Shown: positions 38,512 through 49,162, numbered from the stretch's first letter. The stretch is 64,000 bases of DNA from Xenorhabdus lircayensis (GCF_016306625.1 NZ_JACOII010000026.1:1-64000); one strand, 5' to 3'. A program made the numbers and translations. The notes: a model not told the origin generated them from the sequence alone.

Positions 38512-40455
38512 GTGAATTCTGGCAATGGGATGAAGAATAAACGCCCCCCTTTTCGCGATCATTCGGCTGAATCAGCCCTATTTATACGCCGCGCACTTGT
38601 GGCGTTTATAGGTATTATTATTTTAACGGGCACCCTGATTGCCAATCTCTATAATCTCCAGATCACACGCCACGAAGATTACCAGACCCGCTCAAATGGG
38701 AACCGCATTAAGCTCGTTCCCATCGCCCCAAGCCGGGGTATCATTTATGACCGCAATGGCACACCACTGGCGACTAACCGAACCATTTACCAGTTAGAAG
38801 TTGTGCCACAAAAAATCGCTAACCTTGATAAGACACTGGAGGAACTACGTTCCGTTGTTGGGCTGACTGATGAAGATATCGAAGTTTTCAGAAAAGAACG
38901 TCAACGCGCACGTCGTTTTACCCCTATTCCCCTGAAAACCCCGCTGACCCAAGTTCAGGTAGCTCGGTTTTCTGTCAACCAATATCGCTTTCCGGGGCTG
39001 GAAATCAAAGGCTACCAGCGTCGTTATTATCCTTATGGCTCCGCCCTGACCCATGTGATCGGCTATGTTGCCAAAATCAACGACAAAGACATAGAGCGGC
39101 TCGATAAAGACGGTATTTTGCCAGACTACGCGGCCACCCATGATATCGGAAAACTAGGCATTGAGCGTTACTATGAATCCGTTCTGCATGGCAAACCGGG
39201 TTATGAGGAAGTGGAAGTCAACAACCGTGGCAGAGTCATCCGCCAGTTACATGAACAACCTCCACAGGCAGGTAAAGATATTTACCTGTCAATCGATCTA
39301 GAACTGCAAACCTATATTGAAAAGACACTGACAACCAGCCGTGCCGGTGTTGTTGTCACCGATCCCCGTACTGGGGAGGTTTTGGCCATGGTGTCCAACC
39401 CAAGCTATGATCCGAATCTATTTGTCGATGGCATTTCCAGCAAGGACTATAAATCCCTGCTTAGCGATCCTAACCGCCCCCTGATTAACCGGGCGACACA
39501 AGGAGCTTATCCACCCGCATCAACGGTGAAGCCTTTTGTTGCTGTTTCTGCCCTCAGTAGTGAGGTCATCACAAAAAACACCACAATAAACGATCCCGGC
39601 TGGTGGCAACTCCCAGGCTCAGAAAAGCGTTACCGTGACTGGATACGCTGGGGGCATGGCAAACTGAATGTACATAAATCGATTGTTGAATCATCGGATA
39701 CTTTTTTCTATCAAGTTGCCTATGATATGGGTATCGATAGGCTATCCGAATGGATGTCAAAATTTGGCTATGGTCAATTTACAGGCATTGACTTGAAAGA
39801 AGAAAATCCGGGTAACATGCCAACCCGAGAATGGAAGGTCAAACGCTATAAAAAACCGTGGTATCAAGGCGATACTATTTCTGTTGGCATCGGTCAGGGA
39901 TACTGGACTGCGACTCCCATGCAGATGGTAAAATCCCTAATGACGTTGATTAATGATGGAGAGGTGAAAACTCCGCATTTCTTGATGAACACTCGGATAA
40001 ATGGCGAAATCCACCCTTATCAGCCTCCCGTCAGTGCTCCTATTGGAGATATTCACTCTGGGTACTGGGAAATTGCCAAAGATGGCATGTATGGCGTTGC
40101 CAATGCCCCCAATGGCACTGCACGCAGATTCTTCGCCGGTACACCGTACAAAGCCGCCGTTAAGTCAGGTACTGCTCAGGTTTTCAGCTATGAAACCTAT
40201 AATGCAAGCAAACTTGCTGAACACCTGCGTGACCATAAGCTGATGATCGCCTTTGCACCCTATGACAATCCGACAGCTGCCATTTCCATCATTCTGGAAA
40301 ATGGTGGCTCTGGGCCGCCAGTCGGCACTATCGTTCGCCAAATTCTGGATCATATCTTACTCAGGGATGACAATACCGCCTCTCCTGCCGCTGCTCCGGC
40401 TACGACAGGAGCACAGGCCACCAGAACACAAGCGACCGGAATACAAGCTAATTGA
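38512..40455 (+). CDS. mrdA: Penicillin-binding protein 2 (rod-shape transpeptidase)
   Basis: A bitopic inner-membrane DD-transpeptidase of the elongasome. A single membrane anchor lies at about 25-47 ([20 protein letters not shown]). The dimerisation/pedestal domain follows ([19 protein letters not shown]). The catalytic motifs are STVK with the nucleophile Ser (in [10 protein letters not shown]), SSD (in ESSDTFF) and KSGT (in [10 protein letters not shown]). The C-terminus ends in an Ala/Thr-rich tail. The GTG at 38512 gives 647 residues; an ATG at 38530 is an equally possible start. It overlaps the coding region leading to mrdB by only a few bases. Confidence 0.95.
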   Translation: MNSGNGMKNKRPPFRDHSAESALFIRRALVAFIGIIILTGTLIANLYNLQITRHEDYQTRSNGNRIKLVPIAPSRGIIYDRNGTPLATNRTIYQLEVVPQKIANLDKTLEELRSVVGLTDEDIEVFRKERQRARRFTPIPLKTPLTQVQVARFSVNQYRFPGLEIKGYQRRYYPYGSALTHVIGYVAKINDKDIERLDKDGILPDYAATHDIGKLGIERYYESVLHGKPGYEEVEVNNRGRVIRQLHEQPPQAGKDIYLSIDLELQTYIEKTLTTSRAGVVVTDPRTGEVLAMVSNPSYDPNLFVDGISSKDYKSLLSDPNRPLINRATQGAYPPASTVKPFVAVSALSSEVITKNTTINDPGWWQLPGSEKRYRDWIRWGHGKLNVHKSIVESSDTFFYQVAYDMGIDRLSEWMSKFGYGQFTGIDLKEENPGNMPTREWKVKRYKKPWYQGDTISVGIGQGYWTATPMQMVKSLMTLINDGEVKTPHFLMNTRINGEIHPYQPPVSAPIGDIHSGYWEIAKDGMYGVANAPNGTARRFFAGTPYKAAVKSGTAQVFSYETYNASKLAEHLRDHKLMIAFAPYDNPTAAISIILENGGSGPPVGTIVRQILDHILLRDDNTASPAAAPATTGAQATRTQATGIQAN

Positions 40456-40463
40456 GTAAAGCC

Positions 40464-41576
40464 ATGACAGACTTTCAAAACAAGGTTCCTTTCTGGACCC
40501 GAATACATATAGATATTCCACTGCTGCTGTGCGTTCTGGCACTACTGGCCTACAGTCTTTTCATTATGTGGAGCGCCAGTGGACAAGACATCGATATGAT
40601 GGAACGTAAAGTCGGGCAGGTTATCATAGGCCTCATAGTGATGATCGTCTTGGCTCAAGTTCCCCCACGCCTATACGAGAGTTGGGCACCTTACTTCTAT
40701 ATTGTGTGTGTAATACTGCTGATCCTAGTTGATATTTTTGGACAAATCAGTAAGGGAGCGCAACGCTGGCTAGATCTAGGTATCGTGCGGTTCCAGCCGT
40801 CAGAAATTGCCAAAATTGCCGTCCCTTTGATGGTGGCTCGTTTTATGAACCGTGACCTTTGTCCACCCTCGTTGAAGAACACAGGCATAGCGTTGTTCCT
40901 GACCTTTTTACCGACTCTTCTGGTTGCTGCCCAACCAGATTTGGGCACTTCCATTCTGATTGCTGCCTCTGGCTTATTCATCCTGTTTCTGGCGGGAATG
41001 AACTGGAGATTAATCGGCATTGCCGTTTTATTGGTTGCCTGTTTCATCCCGATATTGTGGTTTTTCCTGATGCATGATTATCAGCGCGACCGCGTTATGA
41101 TGCTGCTGGATCCTGAAAGTGACCCGCTGGGCAAAGGCTACCACATCATACAATCCAAGATTGCCATTGGCTCAGGCGGTTTGTTTGGAAAAGGCTGGCT
41201 ACAAGGCACACAGTCACAATTGGAATTCCTGCCCGAACGACATACCGACTTTATTTTCGCCGTTCTATCTGAAGAGCTGGGGATGATAGGCATTCTTGTT
41301 TTACTCGGGCTTTATCTGCTGATCATTATGCGTGGCTTGGTTATTGCTGCCAAGGCACAGAATACCTTCGGCCGGGTGATGGCCGGAGGGCTGATACTGA
41401 TTTTATTTGTCTATGTCTTCGTAAATATCGGCATGGTGAGCGGTATCCTGCCAGTAGTCGGTGTACCCCTGCCGCTGATTAGTTATGGGGGTTCAGCATT
41501 GATTGTCTTAATGGCGGGGTTCGGCATTATCATGTCGATACATACGCATCGTAAGTTATTGTCCAAAAGTTTATGA
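40464..41576 (+). CDS. mrdB: RodA peptidoglycan glycosyltransferase
   Basis: A SEDS-family polymerase that works with PBP2. It has 370 residues with ten predicted membrane helices. Family blocks are [20 protein letters not shown] (about 97-116), [25 protein letters not shown] and the catalytic-region Asp in [30 protein letters not shown] closes the protein. I start at the ATG at 40464 (MTDFQNK); a TTG four codons upstream overlaps the mrdA stop. Confidence 0.95.
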   Translation: MTDFQNKVPFWTRIHIDIPLLLCVLALLAYSLFIMWSASGQDIDMMERKVGQVIIGLIVMIVLAQVPPRLYESWAPYFYIVCVILLILVDIFGQISKGAQRWLDLGIVRFQPSEIAKIAVPLMVARFMNRDLCPPSLKNTGIALFLTFLPTLLVAAQPDLGTSILIAASGLFILFLAGMNWRLIGIAVLLVACFIPILWFFLMHDYQRDRVMMLLDPESDPLGKGYHIIQSKIAIGSGGLFGKGWLQGTQSQLEFLPERHTDFIFAVLSEELGMIGILVLLGLYLLIIMRGLVIAAKAQNTFGRVMAGGLILILFVYVFVNIGMVSGILPVVGVPLPLISYGGSALIVLMAGFGIIMSIHTHRKLLSKSL

Positions 41577-41588
41577 GGAAGAAGTTTC

Positions 41589-42566
41589 ATGCGTCAACAA
41601 TGGCTTATATTTGGCATCGTAGCGGTACTGATATCAGGTTGTACAACAACAGGCAATGAGCGGGCATCTTCTCTTCCCTCTGTCCCAACTCGTGACATTT
41701 TGGGGGCAGAGCCTCAATATGAGCCTTATCATCCAAGCGCCAATCAAGATTATCAGCGGGATGGGCAAACGTATCGTATTGTGCAAGACCCCGCTCACTT
41801 CACCCAAACAGGTTATGCTAGTTGGTTCGGTGAAGAATCCAATGGAAAACTGACCGCAATTGGTGAACGAGCTAGTCCTTATGCCTTAACAGCTGCTCAC
41901 CCGACATTACCTATTCCAAGTTATGTGCGCGTCACTAATCTAAGCAACGGACGCATGATGATTGTCAGGATCAATGATCGAGGCCCTGACAATAAACCAG
42001 GGAAAATCATTGAATTATCGCGTGCAACGGCAGAACGGCTAAATTTGATGCCACAAAGCAGAGTGAAACTGGATGGTATTCAAATTGCACCTGATGGCTC
42101 GCTTTCGGGTTTGGGAACAAAAGGATCGACGATCGTCAAACAGAGTTATGCTTTACCTGACAGACCTAATATTGGTTCCCAGCCATCGCCTAAACCAACA
42201 ATGTTAGGCAATTCTACTGAACAAAATACCGTGGAGCAGTCGCCTGCTGAACAAAATCTGCCTGTAAATACAGAAGAGCAGCCTGCTACCCCACCTCCTG
42301 CGACAACATCATCTGCTTCAATATCATCTGCTGCAATATCAACGGGCAGTTACATGATACAGGTAGGTGCTGTCAGCGCTGAACAAAAAGCTAAAGAGTG
42401 GCAACAATCATTGAGCCAACATTTTAATGTGCAAGGCCGTATAACTCAATTTGGTAATGTCTATCGAGTCCAATTGGGGCCATTCGACAGCCGCCAGAAA
42501 GCTATGGAGCTACAAAAAAAATTAACGGATCAGATGCATCAATCTTCTTTTATTGTTGCTCCCTGA
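41589..42566 (+). CDS. rlpA: Septal ring lytic transglycosylase RlpA
   Basis: An outer-membrane lipoprotein that cleaves denuded glycan. The lipobox is LISGC (Cys at about 18). The double-psi beta-barrel domain contains GYASWFGEESNGKLTAIGER (about 77-96), with VRINDRGPDNKPGKIIELS. A linker rich in Gln, Pro, Thr and Ser follows, then a C-terminal SPOR domain (SYMIQVGAVSAEQKAKEWQQ to the end) that binds denuded peptidoglycan. At 325 residues it is shorter than E. coli RlpA, mainly in the linker as far as I can judge. Confidence 0.93.
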   Translation: MRQQWLIFGIVAVLISGCTTTGNERASSLPSVPTRDILGAEPQYEPYHPSANQDYQRDGQTYRIVQDPAHFTQTGYASWFGEESNGKLTAIGERASPYALTAAHPTLPIPSYVRVTNLSNGRMMIVRINDRGPDNKPGKIIELSRATAERLNLMPQSRVKLDGIQIAPDGSLSGLGTKGSTIVKQSYALPDRPNIGSQPSPKPTMLGNSTEQNTVEQSPAEQNLPVNTEEQPATPPPATTSSASISSAAISTGSYMIQVGAVSAEQKAKEWQQSLSQHFNVQGRITQFGNVYRVQLGPFDSRQKAMELQKKLTDQMHQSSFIVAP

Positions 42567-42611
42567 TTGCTATACCGATTCGCTATACCAATCGAGATGA
42601 ATAGCATCATC

Positions 42612-42650
42612 GCCTGCTGATATTGGATTATCTCACTCTTATCAGCAGGC
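42612..42650. repeat. Long inverted repeat downstream of rlpA
   Basis: GCCTGCTGATA and TATCAGCAGGC are perfect 11-base arms around a 17-base loop. The arms share CCT-x-CTGATA / TATCAG-x-AGG with the repeat at 21942-21989, with the variable base changed on both arms. Confidence 0.55.
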
Positions 42651-42793
42651 AGGTAAAATCGCTGTGAACAGAATTCGGGTAAAAAAGTGTAAACCTTCAA
42701 CTCGCTCAATTTTGTTTAATGTCAGCTTTTTTTTCATTTGTTATTATGTCGCTTATTATTAATCCTTCTCTCACGGATGTTATCTAATCAATC

Positions 42794-44002
42794 ATGAAAT
42801 ACATAGTTACTCCCCGTTTTATTAAAAGTGCCACCTTAGGCATCACGCTGGCTATCAGCGTTTCTGCGTTCGCCAACACGGATGATAATTTCAAGACCAT
42901 GATCCCCGGTGTTCCCGAACTAGATTCAGAAGCCTATATTCTGATTGATTACAACTCAGGAAAGGTATTAGCTGAAAAAAATGCGGATATCCGCCGCGAC
43001 CCCGCCAGTCTGACAAAAATGATGACCAGCTACGTCATTGGTCAGGCCATCAAATCAGGAAAAATCGGCCAGAATGACATCGTTACCGTAGGCAAAGATG
43101 CTTGGGCAACGGGTAACCCGATATTTAAAGGTTCCTCTTTGATGTTTTTAAAACCCGGTGATCAAGTTTCGGTTACCATGCTGTCCCGTGGTATCAACCT
43201 GCAATCCGGCAATGATGCTTGTGTCGCAATGGCAGACTACGTAGCAGGCAGTCAAGATGCGTTCGTCAGCTTGATGAATAAATACGTACAGAATTTAGGA
43301 CTGCAAAATACACATTTTCAAACCGTTCATGGTCTGGATGCCCACGGCCAATACAGCTCTGCCCGTGATATGGCACTGATTGGTCAGGCACTAATCCGCG
43401 ATGTACCGGATGAATATTCTATCTACAAAGAGAAAGAGTTTACTTACAACAATATTCGGCAGCCTAACCGTAATGGCTTGTTGTGGGATAAAAGCCTGAA
43501 CGTCGATGGCATTAAAACCGGTCATACTAACGGTGCGGGCTATAACCTCGTTGCTTCTGCTACCGAAGGTAATATGCGCCTGATTTCGGCTGTAATGGGC
43601 AGCCCAACTTTCAAGGGACGTGAAACCGATAGCAAAAAATTGCTGACTTGGGGCTTCCGTTTCTTCGAAACTGTTTCACCACTGCAAGTAGGTAAGGAAT
43701 TCGCATCAGAACCAATTTGGTTTGGTGACACCGATAAAGTCCAACTGGGTGTTGACAAAAATGTTTACCTGACGATCCCTCGTGGCCGTTTAAAAGACCT
43801 GAAAGCCAGCTATGTATTGAACAATACCGAACTGCATGCACCGTTCGCCAAAAATCAAGTTGTTGGCACTATCAACTTCCAACTTGATGGTAAAACAATT
43901 GAACAACGTCCATTAGTCGTGATGCAGGAAGTGAAAGAAGGAGGCTTCTTCAGCCGTATGATCGATTATATCCGACTGATGTTCCATCACTGGTTTGGTT
44001 GA
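42794..44002 (+). CDS. dacA: D-alanyl-D-alanine carboxypeptidase (PBP5)
   Basis: It trims the terminal D-Ala of peptidoglycan side chains. It has a signal peptide ([15 protein letters not shown], about 13-27), active-site motifs SLTKMM (Ser about 72), SGN (in [10 protein letters not shown]) and KTG (in [12 protein letters not shown]), and a C-terminal beta domain. An amphipathic membrane anchor follows ([18 protein letters not shown]). At 402 residues it has the normal length. It lies between rlpA and ybeD as in E. coli. Confidence 0.96.
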   Translation: MKYIVTPRFIKSATLGITLAISVSAFANTDDNFKTMIPGVPELDSEAYILIDYNSGKVLAEKNADIRRDPASLTKMMTSYVIGQAIKSGKIGQNDIVTVGKDAWATGNPIFKGSSLMFLKPGDQVSVTMLSRGINLQSGNDACVAMADYVAGSQDAFVSLMNKYVQNLGLQNTHFQTVHGLDAHGQYSSARDMALIGQALIRDVPDEYSIYKEKEFTYNNIRQPNRNGLLWDKSLNVDGIKTGHTNGAGYNLVASATEGNMRLISAVMGSPTFKGRETDSKKLLTWGFRFFETVSPLQVGKEFASEPIWFGDTDKVQLGVDKNVYLTIPRGRLKDLKASYVLNNTELHAPFAKNQVVGTINFQLDGKTIEQRPLVVMQEVKEGGFFSRMIDYIRLMFHHWFG

Positions 44003-44113
44003 TCGCTTGAAAGCCAGGTATTGAGCCTTATATTAGTTACACATCGTTAGAAAATGATCACGCCACAGCAAATTATTAACTATTCTGCCGTGGCAAATAC
44101 ATGAGGAGCGCCC

Positions 44114-44377
44114 ATGAAAACGAAATTAAATGAACTGCTTGAGTTCCCCTGCTCATTCACTTACAAAGTGATGGGTCTAGCTCAACCTGAGCTGGTGGAT
44201 CAAGTCGTTGAAGTGGTTCAGCGCCATGCGCCGGGCGATTACTCTCCAGTAGTGAAACCAAGCAGCAAAGGCAATTACCACTCTGTCTCCATTACCATCA
44301 ACGCTACACATATTGAGCAAGTTGAAACACTGTATGAAGAATTAGGAGCACTGGAGCTGGTGCGCGTTGTGTTGTGA
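44114..44377 (+). CDS. ybeD: DUF493 family protein YbeD
   Basis: A conserved 87-residue protein with a ferredoxin-like ACT-type fold, reading [20 protein letters not shown] and ending LVRVVL. It has the same length as E. coli YbeD. Its role is unclear. In E. coli lipB follows directly; here 2.6 kb of other DNA intervenes. Confidence 0.95.
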   Translation: MKTKLNELLEFPCSFTYKVMGLAQPELVDQVVEVVQRHAPGDYSPVVKPSSKGNYHSVSITINATHIEQVETLYEELGALELVRVVL

Positions 44378-44395
44378 TGGTGCAATCGTAATGTG

Positions 44396-44411
44396 ACCTT
44401 TATTGAAAGGT
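44396..44411 (+). terminator. Short hairpin after ybeD
   Basis: ACCTTT-attg-AAAGGT followed by TTT lies 18 bases after the ybeD stop. It is weak because of its low GC. Confidence 0.45.
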
Positions 44412-44442
44412 TTTGCATATCTGATATAACTCTTTTGACAAG

Positions 44443-44467
44443 ACGCTGATTTTTAAGTCAGCGTTTT
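44443..44467 (+). terminator. Terminator after ybeD
   Basis: ACGCTGA-tttttaag-TCAGCGT is followed by TTT and CTTCT. It is stronger than the preceding hairpin and marks the end of the dacA-ybeD unit. Confidence 0.65.
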
Positions 44468-44595
44468 CTTCTAAGTTAGATTCCGTTCCTTCAATCCTCA
44501 TCCATTCTGTTGATTTTGACCAAGTGACTCAAACTCATGAGCTGCTATCGGATAAAACAGCAGCAGCTAATAGTTTGTTCGTGAATTGGTTCAAT

Positions 44596-44906
44596 TCAAG
44601 CGTGATTATCTCTAGGAGCTTTGGCCCAGTACGCCATGAAATTAATCAACATTCGATCCAAATGACGTTCTTGGAGCAGATAACGACGTAGATTTTTTAC
44701 AGCAGATGATTCCGCTGCGACCCAAGCATAAAAATGACTGGCCTTATTCTCATTTTCAGCCCTCTCCCATAATGTCCCATCTGGTGAGGTCGTTTCAGCT
44801 AAAGACTGTTCCTCAATAAACGCTGATTCTGGAAAAGTCACGTACTGCCTCTACTGTGATCCGTTCTTTCAAGAACAGGTTAAAAATAGAGTAAGTTGAA
44901 GACATA
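44596..44906 (-). pseudogene. Siderophore-interacting protein (SIP/ViuB-type reductase), internally deleted
   Basis: From an ATG at 44906 the minus strand reads MSSTYSIFNLFLKERITVEA then VRDFS, a family-like N-terminus, before losing the frame. From about 44841 another frame reads SHFYAWVAAESSAVKNLRRY, LLQERHLDR and FMAYWAKAPRDNHA, the C-terminus of SIP-family FAD-dependent ferric-siderophore reductases. The FAD-binding middle, more than 100 residues, is missing and the two parts are in different frames, so the gene is dead. A strong Fur box lies about 90 bases upstream. Intact relatives reduce imported ferric siderophores in the cytosol. Confidence 0.72.
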
Positions 44907-44991
44907 TTATTATATTAACAAACGGATTTGTTATTCTCTTTATTGATAAAATGTTACTCAATCTAGATCAAATAATAATGCAAATAAATGT

Positions 44992-45010
44992 AATAATGAT
45001 AATTATTACC
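44992..45010. promoter_or_regulatory. Fur box
   Basis: AATAATGATAATTATTACC matches the 19-base Fur consensus at 16 positions by eye. A second partial match (ATTATTGATAATAG, 45014-45027) adjoins it. It is positioned to control the minus-strand SIP remnant, so it is probably a relic of an iron-uptake promoter. Confidence 0.65.
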
Positions 45011-45083
45011 AACATTATTGATAATAGCCATTTATGCTAAATGACTTCTTGAGATGATCGCTCATTTGAAGGGAACTCAGCAA

Positions 45084-45135
45084 CTCAGCCCGTTTTTTGT
45101 GATCTGAACAATTACCAACCACAAAACGGACTGAG
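45084..45135. repeat. Imperfect inverted repeat
   Basis: CTCAGCCCGTTTTTTGTG (45084-45101) pairs with CACAAAACGGACTGAG (45120-45135) apart from one mismatch and small bulges, around an 18-base loop. It could be the trace of a small mobile element. Confidence 0.5.
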
Positions 45136-45332
45136 TAAACTATTTCCATCATACGGGCCATATACGGCGCCATTAGACCAACAAAGGCTCAGTAGGCCAG
45201 CCATCAAAGTCGCTGCTGCGTGACAACCAGCCCACCTAAAATAACCGCCTATGTCAATGGGATAGCTATAAGGGACGTGGCCGACAAATTTGGGCTAAGC
45301 TATTCCGTTACCTTCTAACATTAAATATTAAT

Positions 45333-45362
45333 ATGGATAGTAGAATGATGGATAGTAGAATG
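45333..45362 (+). repeat. 15-bp perfect tandem duplication
   Basis: ATGGATAGTAGAATG occurs twice in a row just beyond the trkH stop, in non-coding DNA. Confidence 0.85.
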
Positions 45363-45399
45363 CAGGAAAACCGGGTTTGACTATCCATTCACCTCCCGG

Positions 45400-46860
45400 T
45401 CAAAAACGCCAAAACGCTTTCGAACACAGAATCAGTATTGGGTAAATTTCCAGTCGCCCCAATAACATCGCGGCACACATCATCCACTTCGCTACAGGAT
45501 CAAGATCACCAAAGCCTTGTGCCGTGGCCCCATATCCGATCCCCATGTTATTGATACAAGCCGCAACAGTGGCAAAAGAAGTCACCAAGTCATAACCGAG
45601 TAAGTTCAATGCCCAGATAAAGAAACAACTAAAAAAGACATAGAGAAAGAAGAAGCCCCAGACAGAACGCAGCACTCTTTCCTGAACTGCGGATTTGCCT
45701 ATTTTAATCGTGGAAATGGCATTCGGATGAATAAGCTGGTTAATTTCACTGAAGCTCTGTTTTGCCAGAATCATAAAGCGAAGTGCTTTAATCCCACCAC
45801 AGGTTGATCCCACGCAGCCACCAAAAAAACTGACCGCCAGCAGCATCAAGATAGTATGGGGCGGCCATTGGGCATAATCAGAAGTCGCCAGACCGTTATC
45901 GGTCATCATAGAGCTGGTCATGAAAAAGCCGTGAACAAAGGCATCTTTCATCCCATACATGCCTGAACGGTATAATTCCAGCCAGATAATGCCAACTACC
46001 ACTGCAAGTACCAGCAAGAAAAATTGCAGTTCGGCATTTTTTAGTAATGGTTTTAGACTTCTGCGTGTTAGAGCAACAAAATAGAGCGTGAAGTTGACTG
46101 CCGACAGTATCGAAAAAATCCCTCCCACCATTTCAATGGATACGCTGTCATAATAACCAAGGCTTTCATTGCGAGTCGAAAATCCCCCCAAGGAGACGGT
46201 TGAGATACCATGACAGATGGCATCAAACCACGACATTCCCGCAGCCCAGAAACTTACCGAACATAATCCGCCCAGTAGCAGATAAACGACCCAGAGGCTT
46301 TTGGCACTGTCCGCAAGGCGCGGAGTCAATCGTTCTTCTTTAAAAGGGCCGGGCATTTCTGATTGATAGAGTTTTGCTCCACCAATCCCCAGTAATGGCA
46401 GGATGGCAACAGCAAGAACAATCACCCCCAATCCACCGATAAAATTGAGTTGGGCGCGATAATAGAGTACAGAATTAGGCAGTGCAGACACATCATTTAG
46501 GACAGTTGCTCCTGTAGTCGTGATACCCGACACGCCTTCAAACATTGCATCCACTAGGTTGATATTCAGGCTTTTGTCGAGCACGAAAGGCAATGCACTG
46601 AGCAACGAGAACAACAGCCAGAATAGCACAATGATAAGAAATCCATCTTGCGTACTGGGTTGTGCTTTGGTTTTGCGGGTAAAATACCAGCCTGCTCCTC
46701 CGGCAACTAACCCAATGATAAATGTCTCAAAAAAAGCAAAAACGCTTTTTTCTTTATAAAATAGAGCCACAAAAATAGGCAGCAACATTGAGACGCTGTA
46801 AAGGAGCACCAGAAAACTGCAAAGATGCCCAACAATCAGGAGTTGGTTTTTTTTGACCAT
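45400..46860 (-). CDS. TrkH/TrkG-family potassium uptake protein
   Basis: A K+ channel-like subunit of the Trk system, 486 residues, with the four-fold pore repeat. Filter loops read TTTGATVL (about 115-122), VSLGGFST, MTDNGLAT and INNMGIGYG, each keeping the key Gly. GGCVGSTCGGIKALRF and the C-terminal LGRLEIYPILIL are also conserved. E. coli TrkH has an alanine-glycine (TTAGFTT) in the third loop where this protein has Asp-Asn-Gly. The location between ybeD and lipB is not the usual trkH place, so this is probably a second, TrkG-like paralogue. It would need TrkA from elsewhere. Confidence 0.88.
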   Translation of the reverse strand: MVKKNQLLIVGHLCSFLVLLYSVSMLLPIFVALFYKEKSVFAFFETFIIGLVAGGAGWYFTRKTKAQPSTQDGFLIIVLFWLLFSLLSALPFVLDKSLNINLVDAMFEGVSGITTTGATVLNDVSALPNSVLYYRAQLNFIGGLGVIVLAVAILPLLGIGGAKLYQSEMPGPFKEERLTPRLADSAKSLWVVYLLLGGLCSVSFWAAGMSWFDAICHGISTVSLGGFSTRNESLGYYDSVSIEMVGGIFSILSAVNFTLYFVALTRRSLKPLLKNAELQFFLLVLAVVVGIIWLELYRSGMYGMKDAFVHGFFMTSSMMTDNGLATSDYAQWPPHTILMLLAVSFFGGCVGSTCGGIKALRFMILAKQSFSEINQLIHPNAISTIKIGKSAVQERVLRSVWGFFFLYVFFSCFFIWALNLLGYDLVTSFATVAACINNMGIGYGATAQGFGDLDPVAKWMMCAAMLLGRLEIYPILILCSKAFWRF

Positions 46861-47027
46861 CTGTTAGCTCAAACAGAGATTAAAGGGAAAATCATCAAAA
46901 TATATAACCATGATAATATAAAATAAAAATATATTCGTCTAATTAACAATATTATTGCGTTAAGGCATTCTCAAACTGGTGGGAATCATCTTAGGACGTT
47001 ATACTGGCGGGCACTTTTTGTTAACGA

Positions 47028-47678
47028 ATGATGAAGTTCCCATTGCAACATAACACCGTTATTTTACGCCAGTTAGGTATTCAGCCTTACGAGCCGGTTT
47101 CTGATGCCATGCACCAGTTCACCGAGCAGCGTACTGCGGAAACACCGGATGAAATCTGGCTTGTCCAACATGAAAAAGTGTTTACGCAAGGCCAGGCCGG
47201 TAAAGCTGAGCATGTACTTGCAGCAGGTGATATCCCCGTCATCCAATCGGATAGAGGTGGTCAGGTCACCTATCATGGCCCCGGACAGCAGGTCATGTAT
47301 GCCTTGATTGATTTGAAACGGTCAAAAATTGGGGTTCGCCAGTTGGTAACTTCAATCGAAAATACCGTGATCGAAACTCTGGCTCATTTTGGCGTGGAAG
47401 CGAATGCCCGTCCAGATGCCCCCGGCGTTTATGTCTCAGGCGACAAAATATGTTCCCTTGGGTTGCGTATCCGCAAAGGATGCTCTTTCCACGGTCTGGC
47501 ACTAAATATTGCAATGGACTTACAGCCGTTTTTACGTATTAATCCATGTGGTTATGCGGGCATGCAAATGATCCAACTCAGTGACCTCGTCACCGGAGTG
47601 ACCATTGAAGATGTACAACCCATTCTGGTGGAAAAATTCTGTCAGATCTTGGGATTCCAACTACTCGATGAAAGATGA
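47028..47678 (+). CDS. lipB: Octanoyl-[ACP]:protein N-octanoyltransferase LipB
   Basis: It transfers octanoate from acyl carrier protein to lipoate-dependent enzymes; LipA then adds sulfur. Conserved blocks are [34 protein letters not shown] (about 71-90), the catalytic Lys in [20 protein letters not shown] and the catalytic Cys in INPCGYAGM. At 216 residues it has normal length. lipA's start lies about 120 bases after the stop. Confidence 0.96.
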   Translation: MMKFPLQHNTVILRQLGIQPYEPVSDAMHQFTEQRTAETPDEIWLVQHEKVFTQGQAGKAEHVLAAGDIPVIQSDRGGQVTYHGPGQQVMYALIDLKRSKIGVRQLVTSIENTVIETLAHFGVEANARPDAPGVYVSGDKICSLGLRIRKGCSFHGLALNIAMDLQPFLRINPCGYAGMQMIQLSDLVTGVTIEDVQPILVEKFCQILGFQLLDER

Positions 47679-47795
47679 TATAATTTTTTAACATTTTTCA
47701 AAAAAATTTGAATGGATCTATTGCCTCGATATCTCTGTCATAACCATCAGGCAGTAAGTCAAAATCTGAAGAATATAACTGGAACCAGCACGATT

Positions 47796-48761
47796 ATGAG
47801 TAAACCAATTCAGATGGAACGTGGAGTCAAATACCGCGACGCAGACAAGATGGCTTTGATCCCTGTGAAGACAGTCGCCACAGAACGTGAAGCACTCTTG
47901 CGTAAACCTGAGTGGATGAAAATCAAACTTCCTGCGGATTCCAGCCGCATTCAGGGCATCAAAGCTGCAATGCGCAAAAATGGGTTGCATTCCGTTTGTG
48001 AAGAAGCCTCCTGCCCTAACCTTGCTGAGTGTTTTAACCACGGAACCGCCACCTTTATGATCCTTGGCGCCATCTGTACCCGTCGCTGCCCATTCTGTGA
48101 CGTAGCACATGGCCGTCCGAATACACCTGATGCAGATGAACCCATCAAGCTCGCGCAAACCATTCAAGATATGGGGCTGCGTTATGTCGTTATCACTTCT
48201 GTTGACCGTGATGACCTGCGTGATGGCGGTGCACAGCACTTCGCTGACTGTATCACTACGATTCGTGAAAAAAATCCATCGATTAAGATCGAAACTTTGG
48301 TGCCGGATTTCCGTGGCCGCATGGATCGTGCGCTGGAAATTCTGACCGCAACACCACCCGATGTGTTCAACCACAATCTGGAAAACGTACCACGAGTTTA
48401 TCGTCAGGTTCGTCCGGGTGCTAACTATGACTGGTCATTAAAACTGCTGGAAAAATTCAAGGAAGCTCATCCTAATATCCCAACCAAGTCGGGTTTGATG
48501 GTGGGATTGGGCGAAACCAACGAAGAGATTTTAGAAGTTATGCGTGATTTGCGTCGTCATGGTGTCACTATGCTGACCTTGGGGCAATATTTACAGCCAA
48601 GCCGTCATCACCTGCCAGTCCAGCGTTATGTTAGCCCTGCTGAGTTTGAAGAAATGAAAGAAGCCGCATTGGAAATGGGCTTTACCCATGCTGCCTGCGG
48701 CCCGTTTGTTCGTTCTTCTTACCATGCTGACTTGCAAGCTAAAGGTATGGAAGTCAAATAA
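47796..48761 (+). CDS. lipA: Lipoyl synthase LipA
   Basis: A radical-SAM enzyme inserting two sulfurs into octanoyl groups. The auxiliary cluster cysteines are in [18 protein letters not shown] (about 67-84) and the radical-SAM CxxxCxxC is in [13 protein letters not shown] (about 94-106). The C-terminal RSSYHADLQ supplies the Ser ligand. I start at 47796, where the product begins [20 protein letters not shown] and is 321 residues, the E. coli length. An in-frame ATG 28 codons upstream gives an unsupported extension. Confidence 0.97.
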   Translation: MSKPIQMERGVKYRDADKMALIPVKTVATEREALLRKPEWMKIKLPADSSRIQGIKAAMRKNGLHSVCEEASCPNLAECFNHGTATFMILGAICTRRCPFCDVAHGRPNTPDADEPIKLAQTIQDMGLRYVVITSVDRDDLRDGGAQHFADCITTIREKNPSIKIETLVPDFRGRMDRALEILTATPPDVFNHNLENVPRVYRQVRPGANYDWSLKLLEKFKEAHPNIPTKSGLMVGLGETNEEILEVMRDLRRHGVTMLTLGQYLQPSRHHLPVQRYVSPAEFEEMKEAALEMGFTHAACGPFVRSSYHADLQAKGMEVK

Positions 48762-48776
48762 TCTGTCGCCACCATC

Positions 48777-49154
48777 ATGATGAATATTATTTTTGCTGTA
48801 TTTATCGGTGGTGGCTTGGGTAGCGTGTTACGCTGGCTCATCAGCCTCCGCCTAAATAGCCCCGCTTCCCCGATTGCCGTTGGTACGCTGACGGCAAATT
48901 GTATCGGCGCATTCATCATTGGGTTGGGATTGGCTTATTTCAATAAAACCACACACCTTGGTCCAGTTTGGAAACTCATGCTCACCACAGGTTTCTGCGG
49001 CGGGCTGACCACCTTTTCCACCTTTTCTGCTGAAGTAGTTTATCTATTACATGCAGGAAAAATGGGTTGGGCATTGTGCGGTATTCTGGCGAATGTGATA
49101 GGTTCGTTAGTGATGACAGTACTTGCTTTTGCAATTATGAACAAACTTCAATAA
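48777..49154 (+). CDS. crcB: Fluoride exporter CrcB/Fluc
   Basis: A small dual-topology fluoride channel of 125 residues with four hydrophobic helices. Typical blocks are [13 protein letters not shown] (about 11-23), [14 protein letters not shown] and the pore segment [13 protein letters not shown] (about 72-84). It follows lipA by 15 bases. I see no obvious fluoride riboswitch in that gap, which is too short. Confidence 0.92.
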   Translation: MMNIIFAVFIGGGLGSVLRWLISLRLNSPASPIAVGTLTANCIGAFIIGLGLAYFNKTTHLGPVWKLMLTTGFCGGLTTFSTFSAEVVYLLHAGKMGWALCGILANVIGSLVMTVLAFAIMNKLQ

Positions 49155-49162
49155 CCTTCCCC

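Larger units (their letters stand above)
45011..45399. other. Degraded region between Fur box and trkH
   Basis: No intact gene. The minus strand holds a stop-broken frame reading AFVGLMAPYMARMM near 45155-45195, which vaguely recalls the GLxxPHxAR loop of FecCD iron-siderophore permeases. A long imperfect inverted repeat (45084-45135) and a 15-bp duplication (45333-45362) are also present. Confidence 0.4.

Noticed and set aside
45139-45230. A siderophore permease (FecCD) pseudogene beside the SIP remnant.
   Set aside because: Only one short stretch (AFVGLMAPYMAR) resembles the family, stops interrupt the frame and the following residues do not fit; kept as a remark only.
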